NCBI GenBank assembly: GCA_905182125.1
Contig: CAJJAV010000013.1
Span: 1-41,379, forward strand
Length of the DNA: 41,379 nt
DNA from: an uncultured Candidatus Poseidoniales archaeon
Lineage (GTDB): Archaea > Thermoplasmatota > Poseidoniia > Poseidoniales > Poseidoniaceae
Reading direction: 5' to 3'
Positions within the stretch are counted from its first letter, which is position 1; each line of letters begins with the position of its first letter. Positions 34,002-41,379 of the stretch are shown in pieces. The translations under genes and the position numbers were made by a program. The notes beneath the pieces were generated by a model. That model saw nothing but the letters and a program-made list of their open reading frames with translations. It was not told where the DNA came from and made no database searches.

Positions 34002-37000
34002 TCATCCCGTCTGGCGAGAATCATAGCGAATTGGCGAAGAATCGCCCCTTATGCCGTCTTCCTCGTCGTCATGAACTTCAAACCAGTCAACCAACCAATC
34101 ACCGTCTGTATCCCAGTTGGTTGGGTCTGAACCTTCGGCGATGTGATCGTTGTCGTGATCGAGAAGATACCAACCAAATTCATGCTCTCCGACGGCACGA
34201 ACTGGGGCCGTGAATGGAGAACCAACATAGTAAATTTCCCAGGAATCTGTCCAGTTGCCTGCCATGTGTACTTCATCATCCCCTGCATCGAGTGAAAGGA
34301 AGTTGGTGTCCTTGTCATCAACGATGAATGCAAAGCGGATATCGTTGTTGAACGACTGATCCATCTTGAGGTAATTTTCTGTGCTTGAACCTGTCTCATC
34401 CAATGAAAGCATAGCTGCTCTGAATTGCCACCATTCCAAGACGACTTCACCGTCATGGATCAGGCCACTTAGGCGAACTGCATTCGGTGAAGCGTAGTTT
34501 GTGTCGGTCACGGCATAGAATTCTTGGAAGTTCGTGTACGATTCGTAGACACAACCAGCACCGCTGCAATCCCAGTTTCCGTCTTGATCAGGATCGAGGT
34601 TGGCGTCAAGAGGATCTGCCGGATTCATGGTAAACCAACTGAAGGTCAAATCAGGACGACTGAGCACACCATCGGCACCTTGCTGTGACAACGGGAGGCA
34701 AGAGTTGGTGGATGTATCACAAGGGCCACCTGTCGATGCGTCGATCCACACCACCTGAATTTGCAGGTAAGAACTGAAATTGTCATTTGATTCATTCCAG
34801 GCCTTCGAATACTCATACCAATCAGGAATCATGTCACCGTCGGTGTCGTTATCGCTCGGGTTGATGCCATACTTGAACACTTCACGACCATCTGAAAGAT
34901 TGTAATCACGTTCGTGCGAAACGACTGCACCATTGACCACCTCAGTTGTGTAGGTGATGCTATCAGCGTCTGAGTCGTTCAAATCAGGCCGTGTTTGATT
35001 GTCCCATTCCATCCAATTGGTGAACGGCAAATCGCCGATACCCGGTTGAACAATGGAGGAAGAAGGCGTGAAGATTCGGTCCGTCCAGGTGCCTTGATCT
35101 GCAGGAAGATCAAACGCTGTACGACCATACCAGCCGTCTTGATCGCCGTCATAGTCAACATCCCAAGGGTTGATTGGATTCGATGCCCAGTGGTTGATGG
35201 TGGAAGAATCTTCCATACCGTAGAGTGCATAACAGTATTCCCATCCATCAGAGATACCATCGCCATCAGAATCAGCACTGGTCGGATCAGCCACACCGAT
35301 CAGCGTACGGTTAAAGTTGTTAAGATAAAATTCATTGATCTTCAACATACGGTCTGCGCTGTCTTGGGATTTTTCAATGAAATCATTGTAAAGTGCATCG
35401 CTGGCTTGCGCCAATGTCATGCCTGATTCTTCCATGTAAGCATTCATGGCATCTTCACCAAAGTCAATGATTCCAAGGGCGGTTGGCACAGAGTTACGTT
35501 GGTCAAACTTGCCCCATGTCCTGGATTCCCATTCGCGAAGGTTTGAGAATACTTCTTCTTCGGTGATGGCCCCATCGCCATTACAGTCAAAACTATCACC
35601 ATCGGTATCGAGGTTCACATCGTTATCAATCAGTGGATTCATGCTCCATCGGTTTTGGTCTAGATCCCAAACGGTGAACCAGTATTCGAAGCCGTCATAC
35701 ATGCCGTCACCATCGGTATCAGGGTTTGTTGGATCGGACATCCCCAACAGAATGGAGATGATTGCATTGGGCGGTTCACCTTGCTGCCAACCGTTGAAAT
35801 CTGTAAGCAAGCGCTTCCCACGGGTTTCCTTGGTGATCAAGATGTTGAACACACGTTGGGCCTTTTCTGTGGCTTGCTGTGCATCACCGTCAATGTGAAG
35901 CAATGGGGCGTCGCTGGGGTGTTCGATTCCGTTGTCGGGATTGGAAGCAGAAAGAGCAAATTCTTGGGCATCGATGAGACCGTCGCCATCGCCGTCGAAA
36001 TCACCGTCACCGGCGACCAGAGGATTAAGGGTCCAAGTCTCTGCAGAAAGGTTCCAAGCAGTGAAAAGATGCTCAATACCGTCAAGCATTCCGTCACCAT
36101 CGGTGTCGACGTTGTTTGGATCTGATGTCCAACCACTGATGTTGATTTGGTCTTGTGTCAAGAAGGAACCGAACGACGAGGTGGTTGTGATGCTTGGCCA
36201 CTGTTGGAGGGCGAAAGCAGAACCAACGGTCGTAACGAACCATTGAGGTGAACTTCGGTTCGTATCAGTCTCGCTGTATTCTGGAGCGATTGCATTGTAT
36301 TCTTCCCAATTCGCCATGCCGTCATCGTCAGCGTCTTGCCAGCGATCTGCAGCGTCCAGTGGATTGAGCGTCCAAGCATCAGCGAGGACATCCCATCGAG
36401 CAAACCAGATTTCCCAACCATCTGGCATACCATCGCTGTCGCTGTCGGCATCGAAGGGATCAGCAGCGCCAACGCTGGTACTGGGTTGAACGGCAGTGAT
36501 CGCTCCTGATGCACGTGCTCCGAAGGTGGCTTCAGGTGCGCCATACGTGCTGATATTACCAAATAGGTCGGTGCTGAAACCGTTTGGAAGTGGTTCACCA
36601 GACATGGTCATGTTGGTGCTGAAGAGGTCCGAACGGATGTGGAATTCTAACCAGTTGACAAAGGCTTCATTTTGTTCAAGGAATCCATTGTGGTTGATAT
36701 CATAGCCATCTCCATCAGGGTTTTCGAACAAGTCTGAGCCGTTGAGTGGGTTGACTCCAATGCGGGAAGGATCCCAATCGCAAGCACCAGCTGCCTCCCA
36801 TCCATCTGGAAGGGAGTCGCCATCGGAATCGATGTTGTTCGGGTCCGCCATCGACCAAGACTCGGCCGCTTCAGGGGTTTCACCATGTGATTCTAGCAGA
36901 AGCCCCTCAAGGGCAGCGCCACGAACCAGCGACCATTGGTACTCACACAAGTTAGGCAAACCATCACGATCAGCGTCCCAATTGGCATCGTCTGCCCGGT

Positions 37001-39755
37001 TTGGATCAAGCGACCAATTGTTTCCGCCAGTGAAGCTCGAACCTACCCAGCGCCGGTGAATGATTTCCCAGCCATCTGGCATGCCGTCTCCATCTGAGTC
37101 GAAATTCGTAGGGTCGGTACCAACATCGCTTGATGACAAACCCAGATAGGTTGCGTTTGCTGTTTCGCTGGCTTCATCGTCACAGACGTAAACCAGTTGA
37201 ACCGTATAATGGCACCAGAGGTTGGTCGATTCGAGGAAGAAACCGAAGTACTCCTCGCCATCGCCTAAGCCATCGCCGTCCGTATCACCTTCACGTGGGT
37301 TGGTCGAATTGTAACCCTCTGGTGTGGTTTCGATGTAGCGGAACTCGTCAAGATTGGTCCAAAGGCGCTCCAAGAATCCATCGCCGGCTTGGTCAAGGTC
37401 CAATCCGTCGCCGTCCATATCCAACAAAGCATCCCATGGATCGGTTGGATCCAAGCCATTGGCCACTTCCCAGCCATCTGGCATTCCATCGTTATCAGAA
37501 TCATTTGCTCCAGGGTTCATCAATTCCAAATTGGCGTATTGACCTGGTGCGGATCCTGCAAGAATGGTAATGTTTCCATCGATGCTGACCCAGTTAAGGG
37601 TACTGAGCTCGCCATAAATTGGGTCTTGTTTTTGCAAACCATAGACGGCTGTGTAATCACCTGAAATGGCCCAAAGGGAGTTCTGTGAGCCAATCAAAAG
37701 TTCATCACCGGTAGGGAAAATCGAGTGGATGTTGTTCAGATCTCGGGAAAACTTACCATCAAGACCTGGGTGTTCCAGCAAACCGCTGTGCGTGATGCTG
37801 TTGTCGAGAACATCCATTCGATGCAAACCCGAAGGCGTTCCAAACCAAAGAACTTGAGCGTTGCTTGGATTTGGTCCATCCAAAACGAGTGTACGGACTT
37901 CGGCTGGGTTTTCCACCATGCCCAAAGAAAGAGAGCGTAATTCGTCAATGCTGGTTGCAATCGGCGTGGTTTCAGTTGTGTAATGGAACCGCCATTCAGC
38001 AGTGAAATCGTCGCGAACTGTTGCCGTTTCTGCCATCACAAGGCCACGGTCAGTACCGACGTAGAGCATCTTATCTCCACCGCCTGCTGCACCATGAGCC
38101 ACTGAAGTAACGCTCGCATTTGATTCGCTGAGGGTCGAAGAAAGAGAGTTCGAAATCGGGTAGTTTTGTGCGATGTCTCCTGCCAAAGTGATTTCCACAA
38201 TCGCACCAGCACCTGAATCACCAAGTGCAAGCAGTTGTTGATTTTGGCCTTCGATGTCGAGCATGGCCAGAGCATTGAGACCATCACCCATGCTCCAAGA
38301 CCATTGATTCAAATCGGCAAATGTACCATCTGCTTGGAGCGGTGCGACGGCCATACCAACGCTTGTTGCTAAAGCCAATGCAAAGGCATCATCTTCAACC
38401 TTAAGTAAAAGAGCATCACGAAGTTCAACCCCTTGGGGCATCCACTGATCGCTGCTTGTTTCGTCTGCCATGTTCATGAATGTCAGACCGTAACGGGTGG
38501 TGACGTACACATTGCTGTCATCGGTTTCGATGTCGCGTATATCATAATGGAGCACACTCATTGACCCAGCATCGGCGATGAACGAAAGCGGCATTACGGA
38601 TGAAGTGCCTTCCGTAGGACCGTACTTCACTGCCTTCAAGCCAGCCATTACCGAGTTTCCATCGTCCTCATGCACCAGGTATTCTTGCAACGTTGACAAA
38701 GCCTCACCAAGCGCAAGGGCTGTCAATGTTCGACTCACATCGGGGGAAATACCTCCGTCTCGGTTTGCATCCCAGCCATCGTTATCATGATCGATGAGAG
38801 CATTGGTACGATTCAACGGGTCCAATCCGAAGTGAACTTCCCATCCGTCGGGAATACCATCACCAAAAGAAGGGAACAATCGGCGTATGGAAAATCCATC
38901 CCAATGGTAACGGTCCGAATCATCAAGGAGGGGATCAGTTCCAAGCCACAGGTCTTCATCCACGATGTTGGTGGCATTGGTGGTACAGGCTGCGAGCAAG
39001 TTCTCGAAGGTTGCGTTAGAACCGGTTGGAATGAACGGCCAATTCTTTAGAATCGAACCCTCGGGAAGGCTTGCAGAGCACCACAATCCATCAAGTTCAT
39101 TGGTGTGATTTGAAGGAGCACCCTGGCGGTACTCTTCGGGCGAAGTAAACCGCTCTGTGACCGATAGAATTCCATCTCTGTTCACATCGAAGCCATCTTC
39201 ATCGGGGTCGTCCGTCAAATCGCTTGCGTTTAAAGGGTCAAACGCTGGGCAAACATATCGCAGGGTAAAGATGTCAAAGCCACCGGTTCGATGGCACATG
39301 TAGGCTTCATAGCCGTCGGGCATTCCATCGCCATCAGTGTCCGATACACGTGGATCAAGGTAACTTCGCTCGCCTTCACCATCGACGGTGCCGGTCAAAC
39401 CACGGGGGAAACCTGAAGCAGTACAATTTGCAGGATAAGGCCAGCAATATTCTTCAGTTGCGTTGAGTCCATCGAGATCGTTATCGACGAAAGCATCAGA
39501 CGCATCCTCTTTGTTCATTCCGGGTATAAAGACATCACGTCCGTCGACAGAAGTCCAATTCATCCAAGATTCAAACAAGTTTTCATGGACGTCAGGGATT
39601 TTATCTCCATCGGTATCCGTCGAAGGAGGTTTCTCCCCCTCAGTCACCTTCGGGTGAATGCTTGAAACCGAAGAAACCGCAGGAAATTGCGACATAAAGA
39701 CAAGACTCGCAACGACTGCGAGTGTGGTGAGAAGAGTGGTTAAGCTTCGTCGCAT
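34002..39755 (-). CDS. Giant secreted protein with thrombospondin type 3-like calcium-binding modules and a propeller-like insert
   Basis: About 1,917 residues. A signal peptide (LTTLLTTLAVVASLVFMS) begins it. Most of the chain is built of modules that open with DxDGDGxPDGWE and continue to an aromatic/NPL segment. Each module closes with a second Asp-rich loop before an EF/EY pair (for example NPLDAADRWQDADDDGMANWEEY). These Asp loops resemble the calcium sites of thrombospondin type 3 repeats and dockerins. Residues about 390-750 break the pattern with propeller-like strands (NVYVTTRYGLTFMN, KMLYVGTDRGLVMA, LLIGSQNSLWAISG). There is no C-terminal membrane helix or sorting motif, so the protein is probably released or held by a partner. 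ATG 39755 has GGTGAT immediately upstream; the frame is open to 39869, without a signal peptide there. Confidence 0.9.
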   Translation of the reverse strand: MRRSLTTLLTTLAVVASLVFMSQFPAVSSVSSIHPKVTEGEKPPSTDTDGDKIPDVHENLFESWMNWTSVDGRDVFIPGMNKEDASDAFVDNDLDGLNATEEYCWPYPANCTASGFPRGLTGTVDGEGERSYLDPRVSDTDGDGMPDGYEAYMCHRTGGFDIFTLRYVCPAFDPLNASDLTDDPDEDGFDVNRDGILSVTERFTSPEEYRQGAPSNHTNELDGLWCSASLPEGSILKNWPFIPTGSNATFENLLAACTTNATNIVDEDLWLGTDPLLDDSDRYHWDGFSIRRLFPSFGDGIPDGWEVHFGLDPLNRTNALIDHDNDGWDANRDGGISPDVSRTLTALALGEALSTLQEYLVHEDDGNSVMAGLKAVKYGPTEGTSSVMPLSFIADAGSMSVLHYDIRDIETDDSNVYVTTRYGLTFMNMADETSSDQWMPQGVELRDALLLKVEDDAFALALATSVGMAVAPLQADGTFADLNQWSWSMGDGLNALAMLDIEGQNQQLLALGDSGAGAIVEITLAGDIAQNYPISNSLSSTLSESNASVTSVAHGAAGGGDKMLYVGTDRGLVMAETATVRDDFTAEWRFHYTTETTPIATSIDELRSLSLGMVENPAEVRTLVLDGPNPSNAQVLWFGTPSGLHRMDVLDNSITHSGLLEHPGLDGKFSRDLNNIHSIFPTGDELLIGSQNSLWAISGDYTAVYGLQKQDPIYGELSTLNWVSIDGNITILAGSAPGQYANLELMNPGANDSDNDGMPDGWEVANGLDPTDPWDALLDMDGDGLDLDQAGDGFLERLWTNLDEFRYIETTPEGYNSTNPREGDTDGDGLGDGEEYFGFFLESTNLWCHYTVQLVYVCDDEASETANATYLGLSSSDVGTDPTNFDSDGDGMPDGWEIIHRRWVGSSFTGGNNWSLDPNRADDANWDADRDGLPNLCEYQWSLVRGAALEGLLLESHGETPEAAESWSMADPNNIDSDGDSLPDGWEAAGACDWDPSRIGVNPLNGSDLFENPDGDGYDINHNGFLEQNEAFVNWLEFHIRSDLFSTNMTMSGEPLPNGFSTDLFGNISTYGAPEATFGARASGAITAVQPSTSVGAADPFDADSDSDGMPDGWEIWFARWDVLADAWTLNPLDAADRWQDADDDGMANWEEYNAIAPEYSETDTNRSSPQWFVTTVGSAFALQQWPSITTTSSFGSFLTQDQINISGWTSDPNNVDTDGDGMLDGIEHLFTAWNLSAETWTLNPLVAGDGDFDGDGDGLIDAQEFALSASNPDNGIEHPSDAPLLHIDGDAQQATEKAQRVFNILITKETRGKRLLTDFNGWQQGEPPNAIISILLGMSDPTNPDTDGDGMYDGFEYWFTVWDLDQNRWSMNPLIDNDVNLDTDGDSFDCNGDGAITEEEVFSNLREWESRTWGKFDQRNSVPTALGIIDFGEDAMNAYMEESGMTLAQASDALYNDFIEKSQDSADRMLKINEFYLNNFNRTLIGVADPTSADSDGDGISDGWEYCYALYGMEDSSTINHWASNPINPWDVDYDGDQDGWYGRTAFDLPADQGTWTDRIFTPSSSIVQPGIGDLPFTNWMEWDNQTRPDLNDSDADSITYTTEVVNGAVVSHERDYNLSDGREVFKYGINPSDNDTDGDMIPDWYEYSKAWNESNDNFSSYLQIQVVWIDASTGGPCDTSTNSCLPLSQQGADGVLSRPDLTFSWFTMNPADPLDANLDPDQDGNWDCSGAGCVYESYTNFQEFYAVTDTNYASPNAVRLSGLIHDGEVVLEWWQFRAAMLSLDETGSSTENYLKMDQSFNNDIRFAFIVDDKDTNFLSLDAGDDEVHMAGNWTDSWEIYYVGSPFTAPVRAVGEHEFGWYLLDHDNDHIAEGSDPTNWDTDGDWLVDWFEVHDDEEDGIRGDSSPIRYDSRQTG
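34100..39630 (-). repeat. Coding repeats: Asp-rich calcium-binding modules, unit about 270-470 bases
   Basis: Degenerate in-frame repeats inside the giant secreted protein. The conserved core (DxDGDGxPDGWE) appears on the plus strand as variants of CCATCTGGCATGCCATCGCC. Copies of this core are near 39313, 38845, 37474, 37072, 36802, 36418, 36079, 35694, 35245 and 34818. Spacing is about 270-470 bases, except for one gap of about 1,370 bases that holds the propeller-like insert. Weaker copies lie near both ends. Copies differ mainly at third codon positions, consistent with old duplication and selection on the protein. Confidence 0.85.
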
Positions 39756-39758
39756 TGT

Positions 39759-39764
39759 ATCACC
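39759..39764 (-). promoter_or_regulatory. Shine-Dalgarno GGTGAT fixing the start of the secreted giant protein
   Basis: GGTGAT on the minus strand, 3 bases before ATG 39755. It matches the part of the 16S-complementary sequence seen before pheT and dnaJ in this window. It places the start directly before a basic-hydrophobic signal peptide, whereas the longer frame to 39869 would bury that signal 38 residues in. Confidence 0.6.
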
Positions 39765-39990
39765 GGGGGCCAAGCCGTAGGCTTCGCTAACCCTCAACCC
39801 TAAATCGACACTTATGAGGATGATGGAACGTTGTTCGGACATTTGCATCTTCGAATGAAAGAAATCCAAGCGCTAACCCACCCTTCCCCCTGAATTTGGC
39901 CGCGTGACAAAAGGATCAAAATCGACATCAACCCTACAGAAGACAGCGCTTTGTTCAAAGCCCGAACGCGCTCACGTCGGGTTGAGTCCC

Positions 39991-40818
39991 ATGGCAATGA
40001 GCATCACCCATCTTGGAACCGGTAGTCGCGGCAACGCGACCCTGCTGGAAACCAAAGGGGCGAAGGTGCTGATCGACCAGGGATTCAGCGGAGCACAACT
40101 TGAGAAGCGCTTGAAGCGGCTCGGCATCAGCCCCGAGGAAATCGATTGTATCTTCATCAGCCACCATCATGGTGACCACGGCGGTGGTGCAAAGATTTCT
40201 CAGAAACGATGGGGTTTGCAAATTTTAGCCAATGAGCGAACGGCAGAGGAACTGGGATTGGACCCCGAACTGACCTCCTACTTTTCAGCACTCGACATGG
40301 TTCGTGTCGGGGATGATTTAGCCGTCTTACCGGTCCCAGTCCCACACGCAGGAGCAGACAACGTAGCCTTTGTGGCAAGCCATGGTGGCGAACGAGCAGC
40401 CATCATCACGGATCTTGGATCCTGGACCGAAGAACTGGTCACGCATGTACGTGGTTGTGAGCATATTGCCATCGAAGCAAATTATGACACAAATCGACTG
40501 ATGAGCGGCCCTTACCCTTACTCCCTCAAAGACCGAATCAGCGGCCGAGGCGGCCACCTGTCCAACGACCAAACTGGTCAATTCTTGGCGCAGGTGTGTA
40601 CGCCGGCGACCCGGAGCATTAGCCTGACCCACCTTTCAGAAAAGAACAACCGGCCACACCTCGCCGAATCAACCGTGTTGTACCACATCGACGAGGTGTT
40701 CTCTGGCGACATCACCATCTCGTTGCAAGATGGCCCGGAATACACGCACTATATCGGGGAAGACAAACCAGAAGCAGCAGCAGAAGCAGAAGCATCCATC
40801 AAGGCTCGAACCCCCTGA
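39991..40818 (+). CDS. MBL-fold metallohydrolase of the YycJ/WalJ type
   Basis: A 275-residue cytosolic metallo-beta-lactamase-fold protein. ITHLGTGSRGNATLLE at the N-terminus and the metal motif ISHHHGDHGGG (HxHxDH) are typical of the YycJ/PhnP-like branch. Later ligands are in PVPHAGADN, ITDLGSW and SLTHLSEKNN; EANYDTNRL is also characteristic. Bacterial relatives are reported to act as 5' exonucleases in DNA repair, so a phosphodiesterase or nuclease role is likely but not proven. The C-terminal tail is an Ala/Glu run encoded by a short GCA-rich repeat near 40777-40800. ATG 39991 (or 39997) fits the family N-terminus; GTG 39904 in the same frame adds 29 residues of no recognisable character. 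The pilin-like gene follows after 39 bases. Confidence 0.9.
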   Translation: MAMSITHLGTGSRGNATLLETKGAKVLIDQGFSGAQLEKRLKRLGISPEEIDCIFISHHHGDHGGGAKISQKRWGLQILANERTAEELGLDPELTSYFSALDMVRVGDDLAVLPVPVPHAGADNVAFVASHGGERAAIITDLGSWTEELVTHVRGCEHIAIEANYDTNRLMSGPYPYSLKDRISGRGGHLSNDQTGQFLAQVCTPATRSISLTHLSEKNNRPHLAESTVLYHIDEVFSGDITISLQDGPEYTHYIGEDKPEAAAEAEASIKARTP

Positions 40819-40857
40819 TTCTTGCACTCGGACACCCTTCGAAAGGTGAAGGGCTAA

Positions 40858-41379
40858 ATGGTACCGAACATTGTGAGACATGTGAACACCGAAGCCTGCT
40901 TCGTCTTGCGCCCGTCCTTGAGAAGGAATGAGCGTGCAGTGAGCGAAGTTTTGGGTGTCGTCATGCTTTTGGCGATGGTGATCACCATCATGGGTGGCGT
41001 CTGGATTTTCCTGACACCCTACCTCTCTGATTTCGAAGACAACACCAATTGGAACAGCGCAGTTGGCATTTCCGAACGATTCCAAGACCGAATTGATGTT
41101 GCTGGAGCATCACCAGAAGGCACTGGTATCCGTCACACGCTCGCTTTGCAGGCAACGTATATTCGTCCGATCGACAAGGTCGAGACATGGACGATTGCCG
41201 CTGACCTCGTCCCGAGCGAGGTCGTCACATTACGCCATCACAACCTCACCGCATTGGGTCTTGATGCACAGAATGAAACAGCCCGTTCCATCACCATCGA
41301 AACACCGAGAGGGATTGAATCAGTCTCATTTGCAGCATCGCATGAAGAAATCATGGTTCGACATAATTCTTCAAGGGAA
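40858..41379 (+). CDS. Archaeal type IV pilin-like protein, partial (cut by the window edge)
   Basis: Open from ATG 40858 to the right edge (174 codons). A basic N-terminus of about 30 residues ends LRRNERAVSEVLGVVML. This is a class III signal peptide of the archaeal pilin type: a basic region, a polar patch with AVSEVLG, then a 20-residue hydrophobic helix (VLGVVMLLAMVITIMGGVWI). A beta-rich exported domain follows (IRHTLALQATYIRPIDKVETW in part). Such proteins are processed by a prepilin peptidase and assemble into pili or pilin-like surface complexes. A GGTGA lies 10 bases before the ATG. The C-terminus is outside the window, so it could be a minor pilin or a longer pilin-domain protein. 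Confidence 0.78.
   Translation, partial: MVPNIVRHVNTEACFVLRPSLRRNERAVSEVLGVVMLLAMVITIMGGVWIFLTPYLSDFEDNTNWNSAVGISERFQDRIDVAGASPEGTGIRHTLALQATYIRPIDKVETWTIAADLVPSEVVTLRHHNLTALGLDAQNETARSITIETPRGIESVSFAASHEEIMVRHNSSRE

Noticed and set aside
34800-39350. Regularly spaced short repeats resembling a CRISPR array
   Set aside because: The repeats are degenerate at third codon positions, stay in frame and encode DxDGDGxPDGWE. The intervals are hundreds of bases long. They are protein repeats.
39904-39990. GTG start adding 29 residues to the MBL-fold protein
   Set aside because: The added residues show no family similarity and the MBL fold begins right after ATG 39991, so the short start is preferred, although not proven.

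Overview
The window is a very gene-dense stretch of an archaeal genome, most likely from a Marine Group II euryarchaeon (Candidatus Poseidoniales) or a close relative in Thermoplasmatota. The informational and metabolic genes are archaeal types: type II glyceraldehyde-3-phosphate dehydrogenase, archaeal PheT and GluRS, archaeosine synthase ArcS, archaeal/eukaryal-type uS15, UPF0201 and RNase HII. They alternate with large secreted or membrane-anchored proteins built of Ig-like and calcium-binding repeats. Several starts are preceded by GGTGA/GAGG Shine-Dalgarno motifs, and a class III (type IV pilin-like) signal sequence begins at the right edge. The family assignments were read from motifs; the lineage call is an inference. 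No tRNA, rRNA, CRISPR array or insertion sequence was seen, and no gap between genes exceeds about 150 bases.

Layout. 1-2916 (minus): a KP-43-like subtilase with a CARDB-like tail, split by a one-base frameshift. 2991-4028 (minus): GAPDH. 4083-8211 (plus): a glutamate-synthase-like GXGXG protein, pheT and a SRAP (HMCES/YedK) gene, the last also split by a one-base frameshift. 8356-13797 (plus): a five-repeat surface protein, rnhB, gltX and a CBS-pair protein. 13799-15847 (minus): a membrane protein with a cytosolic zinc ribbon. 15917-19635 (minus): arcS, rps15, a degenerate DHH (RecJ/Cdc45-like) protein and a small helical protein. 19720-21948 (plus): a membrane-anchored surface protein with a large cytosolic domain. 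21949-25190 (minus): a family 2 glycosyltransferase, a zinc-ribbon membrane protein and dnaJ. 25248-25796 (plus): UPF0201. 25793-26845 (minus): a pyroglutamyl peptidase-Nudix fusion. 26908-27249 (plus): a small membrane protein.

27246-39755 (minus) is a surface cluster. It holds a secreted giant protein of about 1,900 residues with thrombospondin type 3-like calcium-binding modules around a propeller-like insert. Next come a membrane-anchored giant of about 1,800 residues with a short conserved-looking cytosolic tail motif, a small soluble protein and a metzincin-like lipoprotein. After a plus-strand MBL-fold hydrolase (39991-40818), a pilin-like gene runs off the right edge.

Together the genes show a streamlined chromosome: translation and tRNA-modification operons packed against genes for cell-surface architecture, adhesion and extracellular proteolysis. 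Four convergent gene pairs have stop codons that touch, nearly touch or overlap. Both broken genes are out of frame by one base with the rest of the protein intact. This fits sequencing error or very recent mutation better than old decay.
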